In this document: in pieces, positions 1 through 9,624 of the stretch
How positions within the stretch are numbered: position 1 is the stretch's first letter
How the letters are laid out: every line of letters begins with the position of its first letter
Source: CAYMCO01 sp964388955
GTDB lineage: Bacteria > Chloroflexota > Anaerolineae > Anaerolineales > E44-bin32
Assembly: GCA_964388955.1 (NCBI GenBank)
Contig: CAYMCO010000007.1
Coordinates: forward strand, 97,936-161,935
Direction: 5' to 3'
Length of the DNA: 64,000 bases
Notes under the pieces: generated by a model
Seen by the model: only the letters and a program-made list of their open reading frames with translations
Databases searched by the model: none
Told to the model about the DNA's origin: nothing
Program-made: the position numbers and the translations under genes

Positions 1-2061
1 ATCGGAAAGAGCTTTCTATACCGCATCCTGGAGGCGGTCTCGAAGGCGGAGCGGGAGCTGGACGGTCATCTCTCGGAGTTGCAGCGGGAGGACCTGGTGC
101 GGGAGAAGTCTCGCCAGCCCGAATTGGAGTACATGTTCAAGCATTCCCTCACCCAGGAGGCGACCTATCACTCCCTGCTGGTGGAGCGCAGGAAGGAGTT
201 CCATCTGAAAGTGGGCGAGGCGATTGAGGTGTTGTTTCCCGAGCGCCGAGAGGAGTTTCTGGGGCTGCTGGCACACCATTTCGAGGCCGCGGGGGCGCGG
301 GAGAAGGCGGCGGGGTATTTGGTCCGGGCCGGCGACCAGGCGCGGCTGGCGTTCGCCAACCAGGAGGCGATCGCGTTCTACCGGCGGGCGCTGCCCATCT
401 TGCAGGAGCTGGGAGAGCGCGAGACTGCGGTGAAGCTGCTGATGAAACTGGGACTGACCTGCCACAAAGCATTCCAGTTTGAGGCTTCCCGGGAGGCATA
501 CGATCAGGCGTTTTCCTTGAGCACGCATCTTGGCCGCAGGCACGAGGAGGCACCTCGCCATCCCGCCCCCCATCCATTCCGCCTCGACCTGACGGAGCTT
601 TTCACCCTGGACCCAGGGCGTGCCATCGACTCCACCTCATTCGTGGTGATCAATCAGCTCTTCCGGGGCCTGGTACGGATGGATTCTGAGATGAACTTGC
701 GCCCGGATGTTGCGGAGCGCTGGGAAGTGCTCGAGGGGGGGAGGCGGTATGTCTTTTATCTGAACCCGGATGTCAGGTGGAGCGATGGATCGCGGGTCAC
801 CGCAGGCGATTTCGAATTCGCATGGAAGAGGCTGGTGGGCCCCGGCACTACGGAGGCGCTGGCCCAATATCTATTCGATATCGAGAACGGGCGGGCGTTC
901 CACAGAGGGGAGGTCAATGACGCAGCCAGCGTGGGAGTGTTCGCTGAGGATGATCGTACGCTGGCTGTTGCTCTGGAAGGTCCCTGCAGCTACTTCCTGC
1001 ATTTGGTGACCATGCCGGTCATGTACCCCGTTCCCGCCCACGTCGTCCGTCGAGACCCGGAGGGCTGGGCTACCGCGGCGGGGATCGTCGGAAATGGCCC
1101 GTTCTTACTGGAGCGCATGGACGCTGGTGAATCGCTGACCCTGAGACGGAATCCAGAGTACTGGGGAGAGGTGAAGGGGAATCTCCAGGAGGTTATCGTC
1201 GGCCTGGAGGGCAAACCCTTGAACGAGCTGGCGCGCTATCAGCGCGGTGAGAGTGCCATTATGCGGCTCAGTCCCTTTGTGTTCAAACAGGCGAAGAGGA
1301 GCTACCGCAGATTTTCCGAAGAGTTCTTTTCACTTCCAGAACTCGTAACTTTCTATATCGGGCTCAACGTGCGGCGGCCGCCCTTCGACAACCCCGATCT
1401 GCGTCGCGCATTCGCCATGGCGCTGGATCGGAAGTACTTTGCCGATGTGGTCCTGGATGGCGCCGGATTCCCGGCTACGGGCGGCTTCATCCCGCCGGGC
1501 CTGCCGGCGCACTCGGACGGCATCGGCATCCCCTTCTCCCCGGATCGAGCGCGTGAGGCCTTCGAGGCTGCAGGATATGCGATTGGCGGGGAATTCCCCT
1601 CTGTAGAAGGATTGGCGCCCTATTGGGCCGGGGACGTGACGGATTATGCCCGTGCGCAGTGGAAGGAGGTCTTGGGGGTGGATGTCACCTGGCGGGAGGC
1701 TACGTGGCCTGAGGTATTGGCGTCCTTGCGGGACACGCCACCTGACATCTATGGCATGAGTTGGCAGGGGGACTACCCCGACCCCGACAGCTTCCTGCGC
1801 ACGAGTTCCTGGCGGGCAGAGACGGGATGGGCGCACGAGGAGTATGGTTCGCTCATCGAAAAGGCCCGGCGCGTGCCGGATCCCGAGAGACGTGCGGGTA
1901 TGTACCGTCAGGCCGATCGCATCTTGATGCAGGAGGCACCCATCATTCCGCTCATTTACGGCCGGGCCCAGTTTCTGATCAAACCCTGGCTGCGTGTGCT
2001 TCCGGTCTTGATACCCGGAAAGGTCCCCGACTTCGAGGACATCATCATCGAGCCGCATTAA
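1..2061 (+). CDS. STAND-ATPase/TPR regulator with C-terminal OppA-type solute-binding domain (5' truncated)
   Basis: The reading frame is open from the first base, so the gene starts outside the window; the visible 686 residues are its C-terminal part. Residues 1-170 match the end of the ATPase module and the TPR region of the next gene closely (both begin with an IGKSFLYRIL motif and contain FKHSLTQEA). From about residue 190 to the end is a family 5 extracellular solute-binding domain (SBP_bac_5, OppA/DppA type), with the LFRGL motif, a YVFYLNPDVRWSDG-like strand and a YPDPDSFLR motif near the C-terminus. No signal peptide can separate the two halves, so the binding domain should be cytoplasmic. 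By analogy with the neighbour, the missing N-terminus probably holds a cyclase domain. It is the first of six tandem paralogues. The fusion is read from sequence; the ligand is unknown. Confidence 0.85.
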   Translation: MGKSFLYRILEAVSKAERELDGHLSELQREDLVREKSRQPELEYMFKHSLTQEATYHSLLVERRKEFHLKVGEAIEVLFPERREEFLGLLAHHFEAAGAREKAAGYLVRAGDQARLAFANQEAIAFYRRALPILQELGERETAVKLLMKLGLTCHKAFQFEASREAYDQAFSLSTHLGRRHEEAPRHPAPHPFRLDLTELFTLDPGRAIDSTSFVVINQLFRGLVRMDSEMNLRPDVAERWEVLEGGRRYVFYLNPDVRWSDGSRVTAGDFEFAWKRLVGPGTTEALAQYLFDIENGRAFHRGEVNDAASVGVFAEDDRTLAVALEGPCSYFLHLVTMPVMYPVPAHVVRRDPEGWATAAGIVGNGPFLLERMDAGESLTLRRNPEYWGEVKGNLQEVIVGLEGKPLNELARYQRGESAIMRLSPFVFKQAKRSYRRFSEEFFSLPELVTFYIGLNVRRPPFDNPDLRRAFAMALDRKYFADVVLDGAGFPATGGFIPPGLPAHSDGIGIPFSPDRAREAFEAAGYAIGGEFPSVEGLAPYWAGDVTDYARAQWKEVLGVDVTWREATWPEVLASLRDTPPDIYGMSWQGDYPDPDSFLRTSSWRAETGWAHEEYGSLIEKARRVPDPERRAGMYRQADRILMQEAPIIPLIYGRAQFLIKPWLRVLPVLIPGKVPDFEDIIIEPH

Positions 2062-2283
2062 TGGCCCTAGAGCGCGGATCCCCCCATTATGTGCAATAAT
2101 AGAGCGATGGCAGCGATGGATGATTGATCCATTTCTCGGTTGGTGGGCCCGAGGCTTTTGCTTTTTTTTTCGCTTCATTGAGTTGGTTGAAGCCGGTCGG
2201 GGCATCGAGCCGAAAGGAACCGCATCGGTAGCAGTCAGTGGCATCCCATCGAAATTCGATGGACTGGCCGGGGGTTTGACAAA

Positions 2284-5200
2284 ATGCGCTGTCCAAGATG
2301 CCAATCGGAGAACCCTGCCAGGGCGAATTACTGCCTGGACTGCGGGAATCCGCTCAAATCGGACCGGGGGTTGACCTGTCCAAACTGCGGAGCGGAGTTC
2401 CCTCTTGGGGCAGCATACTGCTTCTCCTGCGGCGCCAGGGTGCAGGCGGTTGAAGAGCCGACCCAGGGATCCAGTTGGGGGGCGCTGCAGCGCGCCGCGC
2501 CGGAGGAGCTGCAGGAGAGAATGCGCGCCGCGAGCGTCCGGGCCGAGGGGGAGCGCAAGCCGGTCACCATCCTTTTCGCCGACATCGTGGGCTCCACTTC
2601 CATCGCCGAGAAGCTTGATCCAGAGGAGTGGAAGGAGGTCGTGCGCGGCGTTCACCGGCGGGTGGGGGAGGCGGTGTACCGGTATGAGGGCACGGTGGCC
2701 CAGCTCCTGGGCGATGGGGTGCTGGCCTTTTTCGGCGCGCCCATCACGCACGAGGATGATCCCATTCGCGCTGTGCGGGCGGCGCTCGATCTGCAAAAGA
2801 GCATCGGAGAGTTCAGTCGCGAGCTCTCCGGACTTGTCGATGAACTGCGAATGCGGGCTGGGATCGACACGGGCGAGGTGGTATTGGGGAACATCGGCAC
2901 GGACCTGCACATGGAGTATTTGGCCTTGGGAGATGCGGTGAACGCTGCGGCGCGGCTGGAGTCGGCGGCAAGGCCAGGCTCAATCCTGATCTCGGCGCGC
3001 TGTGCGCGGCTGATCGGGGATGATTTTGCGCTCAAGGACCTCGGCGAAATATCGGTGAAGGGGAAGAGCGAATCAATCCATGCCTTCGAGGTTCTGGAAG
3101 TGAAAGGGGTTCCTGCCTCCCGACGCGGCATGATGGCGGAAAGCGCCCCCTACGTGGGCCGTGGCGAGGAAGTGGAAAGGCTGAAGTCCTGTGTGGGAGC
3201 GCTGTGCGCTGGTCAGGGCGGGATCGTGGCCATAATGGGGGAAGCCGGGATCGGGAAGAGCCGGCTGCTGGAGGAGGTGAGGGCCTGGGCCTGCGCGAAT
3301 GTGGAGATGCTTGACGGAGGCGCTTCTCCGGTTTCCTCGTTGCGCTGGCTCGAAGGGCGAGCGCTTTCCTATGGCGGATCGCTTTCCTATTGGACGATCA
3401 ACCGCCTGATCCTGGACGACCTGAATCTGTCTGATGGTGCGGCCGAACTGAAAATCAGTGTCGCATTGCGGAGACGACTGGTTGAATTGTTCGGGGGAGA
3501 TGCCGCCGGGCGCTTGCCATATCTCGCGCGCCTGCTGGACCTCTCTGAAGATGGGCAGCCTCCGGAACCCCGCCGCCTCACGGATGCCGAGTCCGTTAAG
3601 AGCCAGACCCTCTCGGCTCTAAAGGACTATTTCGGGAGTGTCGCAAGGCATCAAGCGACGGCCCTGGTGTTGGAGGATCTGCACTGGGCGGATCCCACGA
3701 GCACCGAAGTGGTCGAAGAGTTGATGAGGCTTACCGATCATGCCCCGCTTCTGATCATCATGGTGATGAGAGTGGAGCGCGATCATGGGTCATGGGGTTT
3801 GAAGCTGAGAGCGGAGACCGATTATCCCCACCGCTACACAGAATTGCAGCTCGGGCGCTTGAATGAATTCGAGGCTGATGAGCTCATGGGGCATCTGCTT
3901 GGGAAGGGGGCCTTGCCGGAGAACATCAGGGATCTCCTCCGTGCCCGGTCAGAGGGCAATCCCTTCTATCTGGAGGAGGTTGCGCACCATCTTGTCGAGA
4001 ACCATTTGATCGAACGGGTAGATGGAGATTGGCAAACGACTCAGGCGGTCAAGGAAATCGGGATCCCCGAGACGCTGCAAGGTGTGCTGATGGCACGCAT
4101 CGATGGGCTGGAAGAGGATGTGCGCCGCACGCTGCAAATGGCATCGGTGATCGGCAAGAGCTTTCTCTATCGCATCCTGCAAGCGATCTCGGCGGCCGAG
4201 CGTGAGCTGGATCGCCACCTCTCCCAACTCCAGCGCTTAGATCTGATCAGAGAGGAGGGCCGACTGCCAGACTTGGAGTACACGTTCAAGCATTCTCTCA
4301 CTCAAGAGGCGGCATACAGTTCACTGCTGGGGGGACGGCGGAGAGCAATCCACCTAATGGTGGGAGAAGCGATAGAGTCCCTGTTCCCCGAACGGCGAGC
4401 GGAGTACCTGGGTATTCTAGCGCACCACTTCGAGGCCGCCGGCTCGCTCGAGAAGGCGAGGGGCTACCTGCTCAGTGCCGGGGACCAGGCGCGCCTGAGA
4501 TATGCCAACAGCGAGGCGATCGAGTTCTATCGCCGGGCGTTGCGCGTGTTGGGAGAACTGGGCCAGGATGAGACATCCGTGCAGGTGCTGATGAAGCTCG
4601 GCCTGACCTGCCACAGCGCGTTCCAGTTTGAAGCCGCGAGAGAGGCGTATGATCAAGCATTTTCACTTGGCAAAGGACTTGGCTTGGAGCGCAGGGGAGC
4701 ATCTCAACCGTATTCCCCTCACCCATTGCGGTTCGACCTACCCGGTATTATGGCATTGGATCCGGCCAAGGCTTCTGATGTCGCATCGTTCACCGTCATC
4801 GAGCAATTGTTCCGGGGCTTGGTGAAATTGGATCTGGACCTAAACGTACGCCCGGATATGGCCCGAAGCTGGGAGGTCTTGCAGGGCGGCAAGAAGTATG
4901 TCTTCCATCTGCGTGAGGACCTCAAGTGGAGTGACGGGGCAAGGGTAAAGGCGAGCGACTTTGAATTCGCCTGGAAGAGAATGTTGAATCCGAAGGGCCA
5001 ATCAACGCTCGCCAGGTATCTCTATGACATCCGGAATGCGCGCGCCTATCATGAGGGGGAAATCAGCGATTCAGCCGCGCTTGGCATCGTCGTTGAAAAT
5101 GATCATACGCTGAGTGTGATATTGGAGGAACCGTGCAGCTATTTCATGTTTCTATTGGCCATCCCGAGCACATATCCTTTGCCGGAACATAGCCTGCATC

Positions 5201-6219
5201 AATGTCCAGAAGGCTGGACAGAAGCGGGGACCCTTGTCGGAAGCGGTCCCTTCGTTCTGGAGAAATGGGACCATGGCCGGGCAATTGAACTGGTGAGAAA
5301 CCCGGAATACTACGGGGAGCTGTCGGGCAATGTGCAAAGGATCCTGGTCGAGTTGGTAACTGATGCTACTGATCCATTGAGACCGCTGGAGCGCTACCAG
5401 AGGGACGAGGTGGATATCCTGATCCTGCCCTCCTTACTGATCGGGGAGGCGAAAGGGCACTACCGGAAACTACCGGAGGAATACATATCCATCCCTGAAC
5501 TGGCGACAGTCTATTTCGGGTTCGATGTTCGGTGCCCTCCCTTTGATGACCGGCGCGTGCGCAAGGCTTTCGCCCTGGCACTGGATAAGGGCTTCATGGC
5601 AGATATCGTCTTGGAAGGGATGGATTTTCCTGCCACGGGGGGTATGGTGCCTCCGGGCATGCCGGGGCATTGTGTGGATATGGGGGTCGTCTTTTCCCCG
5701 GATGAGGCGCGTAAGCTAATGGATGAGGCTGGGTACTCTTCGCATAAGGCCTTTCCCCTTATAGAGGGCATCGCGCCTCAGGCTACCGGCAAGATGGTCG
5801 AATACGCCCAGGGCCAGTGGAGAGATGTGCTGGGGGTGGAGGTGCGCTGGCGCGAATTGGGTTGGCCCGAATTCATGAGACAGATGGATGGATCTAACCC
5901 CAACATATTCTTGATGAGCTGGACGGCGGATTATCCTGATCCGGACAACTTCCTACGGACGGGAAGTTGGGGGGCCGAGACTGGCTGGCGGGATGAGCGT
6001 TTCACTGCCCTCGTATCAGAAGCGCGGCGCATTCCCGACCCTGAGAAGCGGCTGAGCATGTATCGTGAGGCCGAGCGCATCTTAGTGCAGGAGATGCCGA
6101 TCGTGCCACTGATCTATGGCCGCAATCATTACCTAATCAAGCCCTGGGTGGGGGCGGGGCCACTTTACTCTCCATTCGCTGTCCCCAATCTCGAATATGT
6201 CATTATCGACCCGCACTGA
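2284..6219 (+). CDS. Zinc-ribbon/adenylate cyclase/STAND ATPase/TPR/OppA-domain sensor protein
   Basis: A 1311-residue multidomain signalling protein. Residues 3-49 hold two zinc ribbons (Cys3/6/17/20 and Cys32/35/46/49). Residues 90-270 are a class III nucleotide cyclase with both metal Asp residues (Asp100, Asp144) and the Asn220-x3-Arg224 transition-state pair. The lysine normally just before the second metal site is Gln, so substrate (ATP or GTP) is uncertain. The AAA_16-type ATPase has a P-loop at 319-326 (GEAGIGKS) and Walker B around 461-465. TPR-like helices follow, then an SBP_bac_5 domain from about 812 to the end. No signal peptide or membrane segment is seen. The ATG lacks a strong Shine-Dalgarno sequence. 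Of the five visible cyclase domains in the array this is the only canonical one, so it is the best candidate for real cyclase activity. Confidence 0.9.
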   Translation: MRCPRCQSENPARANYCLDCGNPLKSDRGLTCPNCGAEFPLGAAYCFSCGARVQAVEEPTQGSSWGALQRAAPEELQERMRAASVRAEGERKPVTILFADIVGSTSIAEKLDPEEWKEVVRGVHRRVGEAVYRYEGTVAQLLGDGVLAFFGAPITHEDDPIRAVRAALDLQKSIGEFSRELSGLVDELRMRAGIDTGEVVLGNIGTDLHMEYLALGDAVNAAARLESAARPGSILISARCARLIGDDFALKDLGEISVKGKSESIHAFEVLEVKGVPASRRGMMAESAPYVGRGEEVERLKSCVGALCAGQGGIVAIMGEAGIGKSRLLEEVRAWACANVEMLDGGASPVSSLRWLEGRALSYGGSLSYWTINRLILDDLNLSDGAAELKISVALRRRLVELFGGDAAGRLPYLARLLDLSEDGQPPEPRRLTDAESVKSQTLSALKDYFGSVARHQATALVLEDLHWADPTSTEVVEELMRLTDHAPLLIIMVMRVERDHGSWGLKLRAETDYPHRYTELQLGRLNEFEADELMGHLLGKGALPENIRDLLRARSEGNPFYLEEVAHHLVENHLIERVDGDWQTTQAVKEIGIPETLQGVLMARIDGLEEDVRRTLQMASVIGKSFLYRILQAISAAERELDRHLSQLQRLDLIREEGRLPDLEYTFKHSLTQEAAYSSLLGGRRRAIHLMVGEAIESLFPERRAEYLGILAHHFEAAGSLEKARGYLLSAGDQARLRYANSEAIEFYRRALRVLGELGQDETSVQVLMKLGLTCHSAFQFEAAREAYDQAFSLGKGLGLERRGASQPYSPHPLRFDLPGIMALDPAKASDVASFTVIEQLFRGLVKLDLDLNVRPDMARSWEVLQGGKKYVFHLREDLKWSDGARVKASDFEFAWKRMLNPKGQSTLARYLYDIRNARAYHEGEISDSAALGIVVENDHTLSVILEEPCSYFMFLLAIPSTYPLPEHSLHQCPEGWTEAGTLVGSGPFVLEKWDHGRAIELVRNPEYYGELSGNVQRILVELVTDATDPLRPLERYQRDEVDILILPSLLIGEAKGHYRKLPEEYISIPELATVYFGFDVRCPPFDDRRVRKAFALALDKGFMADIVLEGMDFPATGGMVPPGMPGHCVDMGVVFSPDEARKLMDEAGYSSHKAFPLIEGIAPQATGKMVEYAQGQWRDVLGVEVRWRELGWPEFMRQMDGSNPNIFLMSWTADYPDPDNFLRTGSWGAETGWRDERFTALVSEARRIPDPEKRLSMYREAERILVQEMPIVPLIYGRNHYLIKPWVGAGPLYSPFAVPNLEYVIIDPH

Positions 6220-6352
6220 GCCCATACCATTCAATCCGGCTCTGAGATGGCGGTGCATGCGTGACTGATGGAAGATCAGGATCTAGGTAGAAGGGCTTTG
6301 TTGTAGGTCGTTCAGAGCGGGGAGTCAGCGAACGACAGTTGGAGATCGCCAC

Positions 6353-9300
6353 TTGACGCCCGGGGACACTCAGGATATGGGGTTACCCAGCGGCACCGTC
6401 ACCTTCCTCTTCACCGATATCGAAGGCTCTACGCAGCTACTAGCGGAGCTTGGCGATAGGTACCCCAATTTGCTGTCTGCGCATCGCCGCATCTTGCGCG
6501 CTTCCTTCCAGGCCCATGGCGGCCGGGAGGTGGACACGCAGGGCGATGCATTCTTCTACTCCTTCTCCCGGGCAACCGAAGCCGTGTCTGCCGCGGCGGA
6601 GGCCCAACGCAGCCTCGCCGAGCGTGGCTGGCCCGATGATCTTGAGGTGCGGGTGCGCATGGCCCTGCACACGGGAGAGCCGCTCCTCGGCGACGAAGGA
6701 TACGTGGGCTTGGATGTGCATCGCGCGGCGCGCATCGCCCACGCGGGGCATGGCGGGCAGGTGCTGCTCTCGGAGACGACAGCAGCACTGATACGGTATG
6801 AGCTGCCTGAGGGTGTGGAGCTCCGTGATCTGGGGGACCATCGCCTGAAGGATCTGCTGCACCCGGAGGCGATTTATCAACTGGTCATCCCAGATATGGT
6901 CGCGGACTTCCCGCCTCTCAAATCACTCGACGCTCATCCCAACAACCTGCCGACCCAGCCGACGCCGCTGATTGGCCGGGAGGAGGCACTGGCAGACTCT
7001 CGAGACCAAATGCTGCGACCGGAGGTGCATCTGCTTACGCTGACCGGACCCGGCGGGACGGGCAAGACCCGCTTGGGCCTGCAACTTGCCGCTGAACTTG
7101 CCGATGAATTCCAGGATGGGATCTATTTCGTGCCTTTGGCGCCAATTTCCGATGCGAGCTTGGTTAGCTCAGCAATTGCCAAAGCCCTCTCTGTTCGTGA
7201 ACGAGGAAGCCAGCCGATCCTTGAATCGATCAAGGAATACCTGCGCGCCAGGCAACTATTATTGCTGTTAGACAATTTTGAACACGTGATGGATGCAGCG
7301 CCTGAAGTGGCGGAACTGGTAGAAGCTTGTTCAAGAGTCAAGCTGTTGATAACCAGCCGAGAGGCATTGCATCTTCGCAGTGAATATGAGCATCCCGTGC
7401 AGTCGTTGGAAGTGCCCGGCGTGTTCCAGCCTCCATCAGTGGAATCGCTCTTGCAGAACCCGGCGGTGGAGCTGTTCGCTCGGCGAGCACAAGCTGTCAT
7501 GCCTGATTTCTGTGTGACGGAGGAGAATGCGCAGGCGGTGTGTGATATCTGCCGCCACTTGGACGGCTTGCCATTATCGATCGAGTTGGCTGCGGCAAGA
7601 ACACGAGTCCTTCCTCCAAATGCGATGCTCGAACGGCTGGTTGAGTCGGATGGGGGATCCTCGCTGCGGTTGCTGATGCGTGGAGCGAGAGATGCACCGG
7701 AGCGTCACCATTCTTTGCGCGCCGCGATTGACTGGAGCTATGAACTGCTGGATGAAACGGAACAAGAATTGTTCCGGAGCCTATCCGCCTTCGCCGGAGG
7801 GTTCACATTGTCTGCGGCACATGCCGTATGTTGCGGATCTTTGAGCCCGTCGGAATTTGGCGTGCAGCGGGGAAAGGATGTCGAGGTGATGGAGGGCGTC
7901 ACATCATTGTTGGATAAGAGCCTTCTGCGCCTTGATGAGGGTAACGAGCGTGAGCCTCGGTTCACCATGTTGAAGACGATTCGGGAGTACGCGTTCGAGA
8001 AGCTCGTGGAGAGTGGTTGCGAGGAAGGGATCCGAGAGCGGCACGCGGATTACTTCCTCGCGATGGCAACAGAGGCCAAGCCCATGCTTCGAGGCCCCGA
8101 ACAAGAGGCATGGTTGGAACTCCTGGAACGCGAGCATAACAACCTCCGCGCCGCATTGGACTGGTTCCTGGGGCAGGCTGAGGCCGATAAGGCGGCCGGT
8201 GCTGCAGCCGCCTTGTCTGGGCTGAGGCTGGCCAGCGCGCTATCGCTGTTTTGGGACACGCACGGTTACGTGAGTGAGGGGCGAAGGTGGTTGCGTAGGA
8301 TCTTGGCGGTCGAAGGGTCTCCAGTGGAGGATCGGGTTGACGCATTGATCGGAGCGGCGTGGCTCGCGGCCCGCCAAGCGGATATCAGTGAGTCTCGTCG
8401 GTTGTATGAGCAAGGATTGGACCTTGCTCGCCAGTTGGAGGACAAGCCGGGAATGGCCAGGTCGCTTGACGGACTGGGTTACTTGCACGGCTTCTCAGGA
8501 GATTCTGCAGAACTGAGGGAATTGCGTTGCTCAGAGAGTCTTCAACTGTGGCGAGAGATCGGTGACGAGGGAGGGATCGCCTCGGCGCTCGGTCCGTTGG
8601 CGGAGTTGGCATCTGCTCGATACGATTTCGCACGAGCCACTTCACTCTTTGAGGAGAGCCTATCCCTGTTCCGCCAGGTGGGTGATACACGGGAAATAGC
8701 GGGCGCATTGTGGAACATTGGGAATGTCGCAATGCGTTCGGGCGACTATGAGAAATCGAAAAGCAGATTCGAGGAGAGCAAGGCGCTGTATCAAAGCCTG
8801 AAGGATATTCATGGAGTCGCCACCCAGCTGAGATGCTTGGGAGAAGTGGAGCGCTCTCTGGGAAATACGCGGCGTGCTCGGGACCTATTTGAGGAGGGGT
8901 TGGCGGGTTACAGGTCCATAGGGGATAAAGGATGTACGTCTGCCGCCTTGGCGGGGTTGGCGAGAGTAGCGCTTGATCAAGGGGACCTCTCGGGGGCAAT
9001 TTCGTCCATCTTGGAAAGCTTGAGCCTGGCGAGCGAAATCGGATTGCACGAAGTCAAGGTCAAAGCAACCCGGCTGCTCGGACTTGTGAATCTCGCTCAA
9101 GGTGATATGGAACTGGCGCGCGAGCATCTCTTGGCTAGTCTGGATATGGCCCGCCAGCAGGAGAACTGTGAGGGGATTGCGGCGAGCCTTGAGGGATTGG
9201 CGGTGCTGGTCGGGGCACGAACCGAATATGAGCGTGCCGTAGAGTTGTCTTCCGCGGCCGATCGCTTGCGCGCTTCTTGCGGAGTCCCAATGGCGCCCGT

Positions 9301-9436
9301 GGATCGGGTCGAGCATGAGAAATGGAAAGGGAAGTTGCAGGCAGAACTGGGTGAAGTCGCATTCATGGCGGCCCAAGAAGAGGGCCGAGTTCTCAGTATT
9401 GAAAGAGCGATTGAACAGGCAATGAAGGAGCAGTAA
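6353..9436 (+). CDS. Cyclase-domain/NB-ARC-like ATPase/TPR regulator
   Basis: A 1027-residue protein. The chosen start is TTG, preceded by GGAG at 6341-6344; an ATG eight codons later is the alternative. Residues 14-180 form a class III cyclase domain with metal Asp22 (FTDIEGST) and Asp65 (DTQGDAFF). Where active cyclases have Asn-x3-Arg this one has His123-x3-Arg127 (DVHRAARI), so catalysis is doubtful. A STAND/NB-ARC-like ATPase follows, with a P-loop near 232-239 (GPGGTGKT) and Walker B LLLLLDNFEH, then a winged-helix-like segment and a long C-terminal TPR superhelix. Proteins of this layout are usually described as predicted ATPases or LuxR/AfsR-like regulators. No DNA-binding domain is visible. 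It lacks the solute-binding domain of its neighbours. Confidence 0.88.
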   Translation: MTPGDTQDMGLPSGTVTFLFTDIEGSTQLLAELGDRYPNLLSAHRRILRASFQAHGGREVDTQGDAFFYSFSRATEAVSAAAEAQRSLAERGWPDDLEVRVRMALHTGEPLLGDEGYVGLDVHRAARIAHAGHGGQVLLSETTAALIRYELPEGVELRDLGDHRLKDLLHPEAIYQLVIPDMVADFPPLKSLDAHPNNLPTQPTPLIGREEALADSRDQMLRPEVHLLTLTGPGGTGKTRLGLQLAAELADEFQDGIYFVPLAPISDASLVSSAIAKALSVRERGSQPILESIKEYLRARQLLLLLDNFEHVMDAAPEVAELVEACSRVKLLITSREALHLRSEYEHPVQSLEVPGVFQPPSVESLLQNPAVELFARRAQAVMPDFCVTEENAQAVCDICRHLDGLPLSIELAAARTRVLPPNAMLERLVESDGGSSLRLLMRGARDAPERHHSLRAAIDWSYELLDETEQELFRSLSAFAGGFTLSAAHAVCCGSLSPSEFGVQRGKDVEVMEGVTSLLDKSLLRLDEGNEREPRFTMLKTIREYAFEKLVESGCEEGIRERHADYFLAMATEAKPMLRGPEQEAWLELLEREHNNLRAALDWFLGQAEADKAAGAAAALSGLRLASALSLFWDTHGYVSEGRRWLRRILAVEGSPVEDRVDALIGAAWLAARQADISESRRLYEQGLDLARQLEDKPGMARSLDGLGYLHGFSGDSAELRELRCSESLQLWREIGDEGGIASALGPLAELASARYDFARATSLFEESLSLFRQVGDTREIAGALWNIGNVAMRSGDYEKSKSRFEESKALYQSLKDIHGVATQLRCLGEVERSLGNTRRARDLFEEGLAGYRSIGDKGCTSAALAGLARVALDQGDLSGAISSILESLSLASEIGLHEVKVKATRLLGLVNLAQGDMELAREHLLASLDMARQQENCEGIAASLEGLAVLVGARTEYERAVELSSAADRLRASCGVPMAPVDRVEHEKWKGKLQAELGEVAFMAAQEEGRVLSIERAIEQAMKEQ

Positions 9437-9624
9437 TAGTCCGAGATGGACCCGCTTCGATCGCAGTTGGCCGGGATCTTCCGGTTTGATCGATCACAGT
9501 GGGGGTTTGAGCACAAGCCATGAGCTGAGTCTTGGCTGAGATCAGCAGGATCTCCGGACGAGATCGATCCCACTCCCATCGCAGAACCCAGTTTGCATCA
9601 GGTTAGGAGGTTAAGGTAGCGACA

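Noticed and set aside
1330..2910. Antisense open frame of about 526 codons spanning the junction of the first two array genes
   Set aside because: It crosses a real intergenic region and two well-supported sense genes, and shows no domain or ribosome-binding site.
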